This document shows, one piece after another, positions 45,165-53,882 of a stretch of 64,000 bases of DNA; position 1 is the stretch's first letter; each line of letters starts with the position of its first letter. Source of the DNA: Micromonospora cathayae (GTDB lineage: Bacteria > Actinomycetota > Actinomycetes > Mycobacteriales > Micromonosporaceae); the NCBI RefSeq assembly GCF_028993575.1, contig NZ_CP118615.1:434001-498000 (forward strand), given 5' to 3'. The notes under the pieces are model-generated. The model made no database searches. It saw only the letters and a list, made by a program, of their open reading frames with translations, and was not told the origin of the DNA. Position numbers and translations under genes: made by a program.

Positions 45165-46864
45165 GCGGGTACGCCCGGCTCTGGGCGACCGACCCGGCGG
45201 CCTGGGAGCGGGCCGGCACGGCCTGGCGCGGGCTGGACGCGGTGGTCGGGCGACGGGTGGCCGGCCTGACGGCGGGAGCTGGGCGGCTCCGGGCCGCCTG
45301 GGACGGACCGGCCGCCGGTGCGGCCGGCGGCCGGCTCACCGCCCTGCGTGCCGAGCTGGCCTCGGTGGCTCCCGCGCTGATCGAGGTGGAGCAGATCCTG
45401 GCCGAGTTCGCCGGTCGGCTCCGGCTGGCCCGGGCCCGGCTGGCCGGAGCGGTGGACCGGGCCGACGCAGCGGGGCTGCTGGTCGACCGGGCCGGTCGGG
45501 TCGCCCTGCCGCCGGCACCCTCCGGTCCGACCGGGGTGCCCCCGACGGCTCCCGGTCCGACAGTGCCGGCCCGGGCGCGCGGTCCAGCAGGCTCCGGACC
45601 AGCGGGCGCCGGGCCGGCTGGGCCGGCGGGCGTGGTGGCGGGTCAGGCGGCGGAGGCTGCGCGGCTGTCGGGTGAGATCGCTGCCGCGCTCGCCCTGGTC
45701 GCGGCGGCCGACCGGGAGGCGTCGGCCCGGCTGGGCGAGCTGACCACCGCCGCCCGCACCGGCTGGACGACACCCCCGCCCGGGTACCGGCCACCGGTCG
45801 GGGCGGCTCCGGAGCTGGTGCGGCGCTGGTGGGCCGAGCTCACCCCGGCGCAGCGCCGCTGGCTGGTCGGACACGAGCCGGCCCTGGTCGGCCGGCTCGA
45901 CGGGCTGCCCGCGACCGCCCGGGACCAGGCGAACCGGCTGCTCCTCGACGCGCACCGGGAACGGTTGCTGGCCGAACGGCGGGAACTGCTGCGCCGGGTG
46001 CCGGCCGGGCCGGCGGAGCTCGCCGCGGTGGCCCGGGTCGACGCCAGGCTGGCCGGGTTGGCCGCACTCAGCGACCGGCTGGCCGCCCCGGCTGCCGACG
46101 GCGCACCCCGCGCGTACCTGATCGGTCTGGATCCGACCGGGGACGGCCGGGCGGTGGTCGCCCTCGGCAACCCGGACCGGGCCGACCGGGTGCTCACCTA
46201 CGTGCCGGGAATGACCGCCGACCTGGCCGACGCCGGCGGTGAACTGGGCCGGGCGGCCCGGGTGGCGGCCCGCTGCGCCGCGCTCGAGCCGGGTCGGGAG
46301 GTGTCGGCCGTGCTCTGGTTGGACTACGACGCCCCGGACTTCGTCCACGAGGCGTACCGGGCCCGACAGGCCGAGGACGCCGCCGCCGGCCTGCACCGCT
46401 TCCAGGAGGGGCTGCGGGCCGCCCACGAGGGTCCGGCGGCCCGGCAGACCGTCCTCGGCCACAGCTACGGCTCGCTGGTGGTCGGCACCGCCGCGCGGGA
46501 GCATGGGCTCGCCGCCGACGCGCTGGTCTTCGTCGGCTCCCCCGGGGTAGGCGTCGACCACGCCGCCGACCTGCGGCTGCCGCCCGGTCAGGTCTGGGCG
46601 AGCACCGCCGGCGACGACGTGATCGGGCTGGTCCGGCCACCGGTCGAGCTGGCCGGCCGGGCCGCCGTCGGCGGAGTGCTGCCGTGGCTGGCCGGCGAGG
46701 TGGTCGGACGACCCGACGACGATCTCTGGTTCGGCCGGGACCCGAGCGATCCGAGCTTCGGCGGGCGCACCTTTCCCAGCGGCCGGTACGGCCACACCGG
46801 GTACTGGGACCCGGCCAACCCGTCCCTGGACGGGATGGCCCGCATCGTGCTGGGCACGGCGTGA
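45161..46864 (+). CDS. DUF1023 alpha/beta hydrolase with ESX-like N-terminal helices
   Basis: A 567-residue protein. The first 170 residues form Ala/Leu/Arg-rich helices (AWDGPAAGAAGGRLTALRAE) like an ESX/PPE partner domain, followed by a Pro/Gly/Ala linker. After a second helical part comes the DUF1023 hydrolase: YLIGLDPTGDGRAVVALGNP, VLTYVPGM, and the nucleophile elbow TVLGHSYGSLVVG, with FVGSPGVGVDHAADL and a C-terminal His in YGHTGYWDP. Probably an exported or surface esterase; substrate unknown. It is translationally coupled to the small gene upstream. Confidence 0.85.
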   Translation: MSGYARLWATDPAAWERAGTAWRGLDAVVGRRVAGLTAGAGRLRAAWDGPAAGAAGGRLTALRAELASVAPALIEVEQILAEFAGRLRLARARLAGAVDRADAAGLLVDRAGRVALPPAPSGPTGVPPTAPGPTVPARARGPAGSGPAGAGPAGPAGVVAGQAAEAARLSGEIAAALALVAAADREASARLGELTTAARTGWTTPPPGYRPPVGAAPELVRRWWAELTPAQRRWLVGHEPALVGRLDGLPATARDQANRLLLDAHRERLLAERRELLRRVPAGPAELAAVARVDARLAGLAALSDRLAAPAADGAPRAYLIGLDPTGDGRAVVALGNPDRADRVLTYVPGMTADLADAGGELGRAARVAARCAALEPGREVSAVLWLDYDAPDFVHEAYRARQAEDAAAGLHRFQEGLRAAHEGPAARQTVLGHSYGSLVVGTAAREHGLAADALVFVGSPGVGVDHAADLRLPPGQVWASTAGDDVIGLVRPPVELAGRAAVGGVLPWLAGEVVGRPDDDLWFGRDPSDPSFGGRTFPSGRYGHTGYWDPANPSLDGMARIVLGTA

Positions 46865-46956
46865 ACCGGCCCGCCCCGACGTGGCCGGGCCGGGCCGGGC
46901 CGACCGCCGCAGGACGAGCCGGATCGACAGCAGGACGGACCACGGCACATCAGGCC

Positions 46957-47022
46957 GGGCCGACCGGGGTGGGCCGACCGGGGTGGGCCGACCGGGGTGG
47001 GCCGACCGGGGTGGGCCGGTCG
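46957..47022. repeat. 14-bp minisatellite, four copies
   Basis: GGGCCGACCGGGGT repeated perfectly at 46957, 46971, 46985 and 46999, then a partial copy, in the 186-bp gap between the convergent DUF1023 hydrolase and glmS genes. No terminator hairpin is evident there. Confidence 0.85.
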
Positions 47023-47050
47023 GCGGGGGCGGCCGGGGCGCTGGGGGCGG

Positions 47051-48958
47051 CTACTCGACGGTGACCGACTTCGCCAGGTTGCGCGGCTGGTCGACGTCGT
47101 GTCCCCGGGCGGCGGCGATCTCGGCGGCGAGCACCTGCAACGGGACGGTGGTCACCAGTGGGGCGAGCAGCGTCGGCGTGCGCGGCACGTAGATCAGGTG
47201 GTCGGCGTACGGGACGACCGCCTCGTCGCCCTCCTCGGCGATCACGATGGTCCGCGCGCCCCGGGCGCGTACCTCCTGGATGTTGGAGACCACCTTGTCG
47301 TGCAGCATGCCCCGGCCGACCGGCGACGGCACCACGCAGATCACCGGGGTGCCCTGGTCGATCAGCGCGATCGGGCCGTGCTTCAGCTCACCGGCGGCGA
47401 ACCCCTCGGCGTGCATGTACGCCAACTCCTTGAGCTTGAGCGCGCCCTCCAGGGCGACCGGGTAGCCGACGTGCCGGCCGATGAACAGCACGGTGGGCTC
47501 GGCCTTCAGGTCGCGGGCCAGCTCACGGACCGGCTCGATCCGGTTCAGCAGCTCACGCAGCTTGCCGGGCATCTGGTGGAGCTGGTCGACCACGGCGGCC
47601 ACCTCGTCGGCGAACTTGATCCCACGCACCTGGGCCAGGTGCAGGCCGATCAGGTAACAGGCGACCACCTGGGTGAGGAACGCCTTGGTGGAGGCGACCG
47701 CGATCTCCGGCCCGCCGTGGGTGTAGAGCACCGCGTCCGACTCGCGCGGGATGGTGGAGCCGTTGGTGTTGCAGATGGCCAGCACCCGGGCCTTCTGCTC
47801 CTTGGCGTGCCGCAGCGCCATCAGGGTGTCCATGGTCTCGCCGGACTGCGAGATCACCACGATCAGCGTGGACCGGTCCAGGACCGGGTCGCGGTAGCGG
47901 AACTCGCTGGCCAGTTCCACCTCGCAGGGGATCCGGGTCCAGTGCTCGATGGCGTACTTGGCGACCAGCCCGGAGTGGTACGCGGTGCCGCAGGCGACGA
48001 TGAAGATCTTGTCGACGTCACGGAGGTCCTGGTCGCTGAGGCGTACCTCGTCGAGCATGATCTCGCCGCTGTCGGTGAGCCGGCCGAGCAGCGTGTCGGC
48101 GATGGCCTGCGGCTGCTCCTCGATCTCCTTGAGCATGAACCAGTCGTAGCCGCCCTTCTCGGCGGCCGAGGCGTCCCAGTCGATGTGGAAGTCCTTGCCG
48201 CTGGCCGGCTGCCCGTCGAAGTCGGTGATCTCGATGGCGTCGGCGGTGATCAGGACGATCTGGTCCTGTCCCAGCTCGACCGCCTCGCGGGTGTGTTCGA
48301 TGAACGCGGCGACGTCGCTGGCGAGGTAGTTCTCGCCGTCGCCCCGGCCGACCACCAGCGGCGAGTTACGGCGCGCGCCGACCACCGCGCCGGGCACCCG
48401 GGCGTCCACGGCGAGCAGCGTGAAGGCCCCCTCCAGCCGCTGGCAGACCGCGCGCATCGCGGCGGCCAGCAGCGCCGGGCCGTCGGGCTCACCGGCGGCG
48501 CGCAGGTCGGCCAGTGCGGCGGCCAGCAGGTGGGCGGCGCACTCGGTGTCGGTGTCGCTGGCGAAGGTGACGCCCTCGTTCTCCAGTTCGGCGCGGAGCT
48601 TGGCGAAGTTCTCGATGATCCCGTTGTGGATCACCGCGACCCCGTTGTCCGGGGAGAGATGCGGGTGGGCGTTACGGTCGGTCGGCCCGCCGTGGGTGGC
48701 CCACCGGGTGTGACCGATGCCGGTGGTGCCGTCGCCGATGCCCCGCGCGCCGCAGCCGTCCAGCTCGGTGGTGGTCCGCTCGGCCAGCACCTTCTCCAGG
48801 TTGGCCAGCTTGCCGGCCTTCTTCTCGGTCAGCAGCTCGTCTTCGCAGACGATGGCGACGCCCGCCGAGTCGTAGCCGCGGTACTCCAGCCGCCGCAGTC
48901 CGTCGAGCACGATGCCGAGCGCCGGGCGCGCGCCGGCGTAACCCACGATTCCACACAT
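47051..48958 (-). CDS. glmS: Glutamine-fructose-6-phosphate aminotransferase
   Basis: First step of amino-sugar and peptidoglycan precursor synthesis: fructose-6-phosphate plus glutamine gives glucosamine-6-phosphate. 635 residues: the N-terminal glutaminase begins MCGIVGYAGARPALGIVLDG (Cys2 nucleophile after Met removal), and two SIS sugar-isomerase domains follow (VACGTAYHSG, VVISQSGETMDTLMALRHAK). The C-terminus RNLAKSVTVE is invariant. TAGGCT seven bases before the ATG suggests a leaderless transcript; no glmS ribozyme-like leader is possible in so short a region. glmM lies 3.5 kb away. Confidence 0.97.
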   Translation of the reverse strand: MCGIVGYAGARPALGIVLDGLRRLEYRGYDSAGVAIVCEDELLTEKKAGKLANLEKVLAERTTTELDGCGARGIGDGTTGIGHTRWATHGGPTDRNAHPHLSPDNGVAVIHNGIIENFAKLRAELENEGVTFASDTDTECAAHLLAAALADLRAAGEPDGPALLAAAMRAVCQRLEGAFTLLAVDARVPGAVVGARRNSPLVVGRGDGENYLASDVAAFIEHTREAVELGQDQIVLITADAIEITDFDGQPASGKDFHIDWDASAAEKGGYDWFMLKEIEEQPQAIADTLLGRLTDSGEIMLDEVRLSDQDLRDVDKIFIVACGTAYHSGLVAKYAIEHWTRIPCEVELASEFRYRDPVLDRSTLIVVISQSGETMDTLMALRHAKEQKARVLAICNTNGSTIPRESDAVLYTHGGPEIAVASTKAFLTQVVACYLIGLHLAQVRGIKFADEVAAVVDQLHQMPGKLRELLNRIEPVRELARDLKAEPTVLFIGRHVGYPVALEGALKLKELAYMHAEGFAAGELKHGPIALIDQGTPVICVVPSPVGRGMLHDKVVSNIQEVRARGARTIVIAEEGDEAVVPYADHLIYVPRTPTLLAPLVTTVPLQVLAAEIAAARGHDVDQPRNLAKSVTVE

Positions 48959-49083
48959 GGCCCGCAGCCTAACCCAGTTTCGCTCACCATGTCTGCGCGG
49001 AAGGGGGGTTACCGCTCACCGCCCATGAGCGGAAAGGTCACACCGGCGACAACGTCGAGAGCAGCACCAGATCGTCGAACCCT

Positions 49084-49325
49084 GACAAAACCATGACTTG
49101 TGCCACCGGAAGTTCGCCATAGAGTCGAAGGGTGCCCTCGTTGCCCGGCGCCGGGCAGAGGACCTCGCGACCCTCACCGCACGAGGGCACGAACGCCAGA
49201 GCGCACCAGCGTCAGCTTTCCCGGAGCTCCAGACGATCCAAGCCGCCGACAGGCTCGCCTCGATGCTCGACGACGCCCTCGACGCGCACCTGCGGCACCA
49301 CCAGGCCCACAGGATGGAGAGCGCC
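49084..49325 (+). pseudogene. Remnant of operator-arsR-SRPBCC (eroded duplicate)
   Basis: From about 49200 the sequence matches the 3' third of the SRPBCC gene at 50208-50675. It encodes LASMLDDALDAHLRHHQ against LASILDALAAHLRHHQ, and is similarly followed by a SnoaL gene. Further upstream, ACCATGACTTG at about 49088-49098 echoes the arsR operator region. The arsR gene and most of SRPBCC have been deleted, and a net loss of two bases fuses the remnant in frame with snoaL copy A. Not expected to make a functional SRPBCC protein. Confidence 0.7.
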
Positions 49326-49718
49326 ATGACCCAGAAAAGCCCGAGCGACATCGTCGCGGAGTACTTCGCCGGATTCCGGTCGGGCGACCGGACGCGAATC
49401 CACGCGACCCTCACCGACGATGTCGAGTGGGTCATCCACGGCCAGCGCACCGCCAGCGGCAGGGCAGAGTTCCACGGCGAGATCGACAACCCCGCGTTCA
49501 CCGGCAAGGCCGAGCTCGACGTCCAGCGCGTCCACGAGGACGGCGCGGTCGTCGTGGCGACGGGCGAGGGCAGTGGGCTCAGCGTCACGCACGGTCCCAT
49601 CCGCTTCGCCTTCAACAACCTGTTCACCTTCCGCGACGGGTTGATCGCCCGGGTGGACACCTACGTCGTCCCACTGGTGGAGGATCGCCGTCACGATCTT
49701 TTGACCCCGTCGTCCTGA
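49326..49718 (+). CDS. SnoaL-like/NTF2-fold protein, copy A
   Basis: A 130-residue single-domain protein of the SnoaL/NTF2-like superfamily: AEYFAGFRSGDRTRIHATLT, then DDVEWVIHGQRTASGRAEFHG, VQRVHEDGAVVVATGEG and FTFRDGLIARVDTYVVPL. These small cones bind or isomerise diverse ligands, and the function cannot be deduced. It is closely related to copy B at 50672-51028, in the same relative position after an SRPBCC sequence. It has lost its own arsR and SRPBCC partners, so its promoter is unclear. Confidence 0.82.
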   Translation: MTQKSPSDIVAEYFAGFRSGDRTRIHATLTDDVEWVIHGQRTASGRAEFHGEIDNPAFTGKAELDVQRVHEDGAVVVATGEGSGLSVTHGPIRFAFNNLFTFRDGLIARVDTYVVPLVEDRRHDLLTPSS

Positions 49719-49733
49719 GCTGCCGGGATCGCT

Positions 49734-49763
49734 GTCCCGTTGCCTTCGAGGAGGCAACGGGAC
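49734..49763 (+). terminator. Terminator after snoaL copy A
   Basis: A perfect 12-bp inverted repeat (GTCCCGTTGCCT at 49734-49745, complement at 49752-49763) with a 6-nt loop, 15 bases after the stop codon. Confidence 0.8.
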
Positions 49764-49788
49764 ACCCCGGCCACCATCGACATCTTCC

Positions 49789-49827
49789 CAAACGATGACT
49801 TGCGCAAACCATCGTTTGTGTTAAGGT
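49789..49827 (+). promoter_or_regulatory. arsR promoter with 9-bp palindromic operator
   Basis: CAAACGATG (49789-49797) and CATCGTTTG (49810-49818) are perfect inverted arms with a 12-bp spacer. TTGCGC (49800-49805) in the spacer and TAAGGT (49822-49827) 16 bp later form the promoter; the GTG start of arsR follows six bases after the -10. Binding of the ArsR product would occlude its own promoter. Confidence 0.75.
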
Positions 49828-49833
49828 CGGATC

Positions 49834-50211
49834 GTGTCTGCGCCAGCTGTCAGCGACCGTCCAGACCTCGACTCGGCCTTCGCCGCCCTCGGTGACCCCG
49901 TCCGCCGTGCCCTGGTGGCCCGCCTCGCGCACGGTGACGCCACGGTCGGGGAACTCGCCGAACCCTTCGACCTGACGCCGCAGGCGATCTCGCACCACGT
50001 CGGCGTCCTGCGCCGGTGCGGCCTGGTCGAGCAACGACGCGAGGGCACCAGACGTCCCTGCCGGCTGAGGATCCACCAGATGGCGCTGCTCAGCAGGTGG
50101 ATCGACGAGCAGCGGCGTATCTGGGAGGACCGGCTCGACGCGCTCGAACACCACCTCTCCGACGACGGAGCGCTCGAAGGCCACCCCTCCGACGACGGGA
50201 CGGCCCGTTGA
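49834..50211 (+). CDS. ArsR-family transcriptional repressor
   Basis: A 125-residue winged-helix regulator: FAALGDPVRRALVARLAHGD, recognition region FDLTPQAISHHVGVLRRCGL and wing VEQRREGTRRPCRLR. There is no metal-binding ELCVCDL motif, which places it in the SRPBCC-associated (non-metal) ArsR group. It is translated with the downstream SRPBCC gene (overlap TTGA) and presumably represses the unit through the palindrome at 49789-49818. Leaderless GTG start. Confidence 0.92.
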   Translation: MSAPAVSDRPDLDSAFAALGDPVRRALVARLAHGDATVGELAEPFDLTPQAISHHVGVLRRCGLVEQRREGTRRPCRLRIHQMALLSRWIDEQRRIWEDRLDALEHHLSDDGALEGHPSDDGTAR

Positions 50212-50675
50212 CCGCCGCCGAGCTGCGCGGCGACGAGCTGATCGCCGAACGGCACCTCGCTGCGGAGCCGACGCGCGTCTGGGCGGCCTTCACCTCACCG
50301 GCAGGCATCGCGGCGTTCTGGGGCGGTTCGCACGCCACCGTGCCCGCCGGGTCGGTGACCGTCGACCTGCGTCCCGGCGGGGAGTTCACCCTCGACACCC
50401 GTGCGCCGGGCGGGGCCAGCCACCGGCTCCGGTTCGTCTACGCCCACCTCGCCGCACCGCACGAACTCGTCTTCGACGAGCCCGCCACCGGCATCCGCAC
50501 CACCGTCACCATCCGGCCGTCAGGCGACGGCGGGACGAGGCTCACCGTCCACCAGCGTCGGCTTCCCCCCGAACTCCGGACGCCCCGGGCCGCCAGCGGA
50601 CTCGCCTCGATCCTCGACGCCCTCGCCGCGCACCTGCGGCACCACCAGCCCGCACCCGGACGGAGCACACCGTGA
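50208..50675 (+). CDS. SRPBCC/AHSA1-domain protein
   Basis: A 155-residue START-like protein of the AHSA1 group: ELIAERHLAAEPTRVWAAFT, AAFWGGSHATVPAGSVTVDL, then LRPGGEF and the C-terminal helix LASILDALAAHLRHH. It forms a hydrophobic pocket; the ligand is unknown. The start is an unusual TTG at 50208 overlapping the arsR stop (TTGA), supported by the protein beginning at the expected strand and by strong third-position GC. Its own stop overlaps snoaL copy B (GTGA), so all three genes are coupled. Confidence 0.88.
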   Translation: MTAAELRGDELIAERHLAAEPTRVWAAFTSPAGIAAFWGGSHATVPAGSVTVDLRPGGEFTLDTRAPGGASHRLRFVYAHLAAPHELVFDEPATGIRTTVTIRPSGDGGTRLTVHQRRLPPELRTPRAASGLASILDALAAHLRHHQPAPGRSTP

Positions 50676-51028
50676 CCCGAACCTCCCAACGGCACCTCGT
50701 CGCGGAGTACTTCGACGGGTTCCGCACCAGTGACCACCCGCGGATCCTGGCGACCCTCACCGACGACGTCGAGTGGGTCATCCACGGTCACCGGACCATC
50801 CACGGCAGGGCCGAGTTCGACGGCGAGATCGAGAATCCCGCGTTCACCGGCAGCCCCCGGCTCGACGTCCAGCGGGTCCACGAGGACGGTCCGGTCGTGG
50901 TCGTCACCGGCGAGGGCCGGGGCGTCAGCGTGGCGCAGGGGCCGTTCCGGTTCGCCTTTGCCGACCTGTTCACCTTCCGGGACGGGCTCATCGCGCGGGT
51001 GGACTCCTACCTCGTCATGCTGAGCTGA
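50672..51028 (+). CDS. SnoaL-like/NTF2-fold protein, copy B
   Basis: 118 residues, closely related to copy A (49326-49718): AEYFDGFRTSDHPRILATLT, DDVEWVIHGHRTIHGRAEFD, VQRVHEDGPVVVVTGEGRG and FTFRDGLIARVDSYLVML. GTG start overlapping the SRPBCC stop. The last gene of the arsR-SRPBCC-snoaL unit; its stop lies 25 bp before the aminotransferase start. Confidence 0.88.
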   Translation: MTRTSQRHLVAEYFDGFRTSDHPRILATLTDDVEWVIHGHRTIHGRAEFDGEIENPAFTGSPRLDVQRVHEDGPVVVVTGEGRGVSVAQGPFRFAFADLFTFRDGLIARVDSYLVMLS

Positions 51029-51053
51029 GGCATCCGGCCGTAGGCTGGCCGAC

Positions 51054-52259
51054 GTGACGACGACCACGAATACCGACGCGCTGGCGAGGGTCGATCCCCT
51101 GGTGGCCCGGATGCGTCCGTTCGGCACCACCATCTTCGCCGAGATGTCCGCGCTCGCGGTACGGACCGGCGCGGTCAATCTCGGGCAGGGCTTCCCCGAC
51201 TCCGACGGTCCACCGGAGATGCTCGCCGCCGCCGCCGAGGCGCTGCGTACCGGCCAGAACCAGTACCCACCGGGGCCGGGGATCCCCGCCCTGCGGGCCG
51301 CGGTCGCCGACCACCAGCGCCGGTTCTGGAGGCTGGAGTACGACCCGGACGGCGAGATCGTGGTGACCGCCGGAGCCACCGAGGCCATCGCGGCGGCGAT
51401 CCTCGGCCTGTGCGAACCGGGCGACGAGGTGATCTGCTTCGAGCCGTACTACGACTCGTACGCCGCCTCGATCGCCCTGGCCGGCGCGGTCCGTCGACCG
51501 GTGACGCTGCGCCCCGGAGCCGACGGCCGGTACGCCTTCGACCCGGACGCGCTGCGCGCGGCGTTCGGCCCCCGGACGAAGCTGCTGCTGCTCAACTCCC
51601 CGCACAACCCCACCGGCAAGGTCTTCACCCCCGACGAGCTGCGCCTGGTCGCCGAGCTGTGCCAGGAACACGGCGTGTACGCGGTGACCGACGAGGTGTA
51701 CGAGCATCTGGTCTTCGCCGACACCGGGCACGTGCCGCTGGCGACCCTGCCCGGCATGCGGGAACGCACCCTGCGGATCTCGTCGGCCGGCAAGACGTTC
51801 TCCTGTACCGGTTGGAAGGTCGGCTGGGCGAGCGGACCGGCCACGCTGGTGTCGGCGCTGCTGCGGGTGAAGCAGTTCCTCACCTTCGTCAACGCCGCGC
51901 CGCTGCAACCGGCGGTCGCGGTGGCCCTGGCTCTGCCGGACGACTACTACACCGACTTCCTGGCCGGTATGCGGCAACGCCGGGAGCAGCTCGTCGGCGG
52001 GCTCAGCGCGGCCGGTTTCGACGTGCTCACCCCGGAGGGGACGTACTTCGTCACCGCCGACATCACCCCGCTGGGCGGGACGGACGGGGTGGAGTTCTGC
52101 CGGTCCCTGCCGGAACGCTGCGGGGTGGTGGCGGTGCCGACGCAGGTCTTCTACGACCACACCGACGCCGGCCGCCCGCTGATCCGGTTCGCCTTCTGCA
52201 AGCGCCCGGAGGTGTTGACCGAGGCCGTCACCCGGCTCGGCGCGCTGCGTACCGGCTGA
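51054..52259 (+). CDS. PLP-dependent aminotransferase, class I/II
   Basis: A 401-residue fold-type I aminotransferase: VNLGQGFPDSDGPPEML at the N-terminus, LNSPHNPTGKVF, DEVYEHLVF and the PLP lysine in SSAGKTFSCTGWKVGW. The pattern fits the YbdL/kynurenine and DapC-like group, so it could serve methionine, kynurenine or succinyl-diaminopimelate transamination; the sequence alone cannot decide. TAGGCT lies seven bases before the GTG start, suggesting a leaderless transcript independent of the snoaL gene. Convergent with glmM. Confidence 0.92.
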   Translation: MTTTTNTDALARVDPLVARMRPFGTTIFAEMSALAVRTGAVNLGQGFPDSDGPPEMLAAAAEALRTGQNQYPPGPGIPALRAAVADHQRRFWRLEYDPDGEIVVTAGATEAIAAAILGLCEPGDEVICFEPYYDSYAASIALAGAVRRPVTLRPGADGRYAFDPDALRAAFGPRTKLLLLNSPHNPTGKVFTPDELRLVAELCQEHGVYAVTDEVYEHLVFADTGHVPLATLPGMRERTLRISSAGKTFSCTGWKVGWASGPATLVSALLRVKQFLTFVNAAPLQPAVAVALALPDDYYTDFLAGMRQRREQLVGGLSAAGFDVLTPEGTYFVTADITPLGGTDGVEFCRSLPERCGVVAVPTQVFYDHTDAGRPLIRFAFCKRPEVLTEAVTRLGALRTG

Positions 52260-52334
52260 CCGTCCGGAGCCCCGTTCGGGATCTGGGACGGCGACCGTTA
52301 CTACCTGCGCGACGCACCGGTCCAGACGGGGAAC

Positions 52335-52371
52335 GGCCCCTTCCGGTAACCGTGGAGGTCCGGAAGGGGCC
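52335..52371. terminator. Bidirectional terminator between aminotransferase and glmM
   Basis: A perfect 12-bp inverted repeat (GGCCCCTTCCGG at 52335-52346, complement at 52360-52371) with a 13-nt loop, between two convergent genes. Confidence 0.8.
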
Positions 52372-52406
52372 GGTCCGACTGGTGTCGTACCCCGGTCGGG
52401 TCGTGC

Positions 52407-53762
52407 TCAGGAGGCGGGGCTGGCGGTGCGGACCCGGTCGGCGATGCGCTCGGCGACCTCGCGGGCGGTGGCCTCGGTGGCCGCCTCCACCATCACCCGG
52501 ACCAGCGGCTCGGTGCCGGACGGGCGCAGCAGCACCCGACCGGTCCCGCCGAGTTCGGCCTCGGCCCGCTCGACCTCGGCGAGGACGTCGGGGGCACCCG
52601 CGCCGACCGTGCGGTCCCCGACCGGCACGTTGATCAGCACCTGGGGCAGCTTGGTGACCACCGAGGCGAGGTCGGCCAGGGTACGGCCGCTCTGCGCCAT
52701 CCGGGCCATCAGGTGCAGCCCGGTGAGCACCCCGTCGCCGGTGGTGGCGTACGCGGGCATGACGATGTGGCCGCTCTGCTCGCCGCCCAGGGCGTACCCG
52801 GAGGCGCGCAGCTCCTCCAGCACGTACCGGTCGCCGACCTTGGTCTCGATCAGCCGGACGCCCTCGGCGGACATGGCCAGCCGCAGGCCGAGGTTGCTCA
52901 TCACGGTGGCGACCAGGGTGTCGCCGGTGAGGGTGCCGGCCTCCCGCATGGCCAGCGCGAGGATCGCCATGATCTGGTCGCCGTCCACCTCGGTGCCGTC
53001 GGCGTCGACGGCGACGCAGCGGTCGGCGTCGCCGTCGTGGGCGAGGCCCAGGTGGGCGCCGTGCTCGACCACGGCGGCGCGCAGGGCGTCGATGTGGTTG
53101 GAGCCGCAGTCGTCGTTGATGTTGAGGCCGTCCGGCTCGGCGTTGATCGCGATGACCTCGGCGCCGGCCTCGCGGTAGGCGACCGGGGCGACCTCGGCGG
53201 CGGCGCCGTTGGCGCAGTCCACCACCACCTTGATCCCGTCGAGGCGGTGCGGCACGGTGCCGATCAGGTGCTGGACGTAGTGGTCGGCCCCGTCGAGCAG
53301 GTCGTGTACCCGGCCGATGCCGGCCCCGGTCGGGCGGTCCCAGGCGGTGGTGGCGTTCGCCTCGACCGCGCCCTCGATCTGGATCTCGATCTCGTCGGGA
53401 AGCTTGTGCCCACCGGCGGCGAAGAGCTTGATGCCGTTGTCCGGCATCGGGTTGTGCGACGCGGAGAGCATCACGCCCAGGTCGGCCTTGGCCTCGGCGG
53501 TGAGGTACGCCACCGCCGGGGTGGGCAGCACCCCGACCCGGACCACGTTGGCTCCGGCGCTGGTCAGGCCGGCCACCACGGCGGCTTCGAGCATCTCGCC
53601 GCTGGCCCGGGGGTCCCGCCCGACGACCGCCAGCGGCGGGTGGCTGCGGTCCGACTCGGCGAGGGTGTGCGCGGCGGCCACCGCCACCGCCAGTGCCAGT
53701 TCGGGTGTGAGGTCGACGTTCGCCCGCCCGCGTACGCCGTCCGTGCCGAACAACCGACCCAT
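52407..53762 (-). CDS. glmM: Phosphoglucosamine mutase
   Basis: Converts glucosamine-6-phosphate to glucosamine-1-phosphate for UDP-GlcNAc. 451 residues; [14 protein letters not shown] at the N-terminus, the phosphoserine in [15 protein letters not shown] (Ser102), metal site HDGDADR, sugar loop GGEQSGHIV and phosphate loop [15 protein letters not shown] at 53762 has GGAGG eight bases upstream and starts at the conserved residue. It is downstream of rplM-rpsI on the same strand, the usual actinobacterial order, with a hairpin in the 120-bp gap. Confidence 0.97.
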   Translation of the reverse strand: MGRLFGTDGVRGRANVDLTPELALAVAVAAAHTLAESDRSHPPLAVVGRDPRASGEMLEAAVVAGLTSAGANVVRVGVLPTPAVAYLTAEAKADLGVMLSASHNPMPDNGIKLFAAGGHKLPDEIEIQIEGAVEANATTAWDRPTGAGIGRVHDLLDGADHYVQHLIGTVPHRLDGIKVVVDCANGAAAEVAPVAYREAGAEVIAINAEPDGLNINDDCGSNHIDALRAAVVEHGAHLGLAHDGDADRCVAVDADGTEVDGDQIMAILALAMREAGTLTGDTLVATVMSNLGLRLAMSAEGVRLIETKVGDRYVLEELRASGYALGGEQSGHIVMPAYATTGDGVLTGLHLMARMAQSGRTLADLASVVTKLPQVLINVPVGDRTVGAGAPDVLAEVERAEAELGGTGRVLLRPSGTEPLVRVMVEAATEATAREVAERIADRVRTASPAS

Positions 53763-53805
53763 ACCCGTCAACCTCCAGAAAACGTGGTACCAGGGAAAGC
53801 GGAAC

Positions 53806-53850
53806 GGCCGGCCCACCTCCCCCGAGTGAACCGAGGGGAGGCGGACCGGC
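53806..53850 (-). terminator. Hairpin after rpsI
   Basis: Nested complementary blocks GGCCGG...CCTCCCC and GGGGAGG...CCGGCC with a small internal loop, between rpsI and glmM. Possible partial terminator separating ribosomal-protein from glmM expression. Confidence 0.65.
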
Positions 53851-53882
53851 CGTCCGTCAGAAGTACAAGGTGCTGACGCTGA

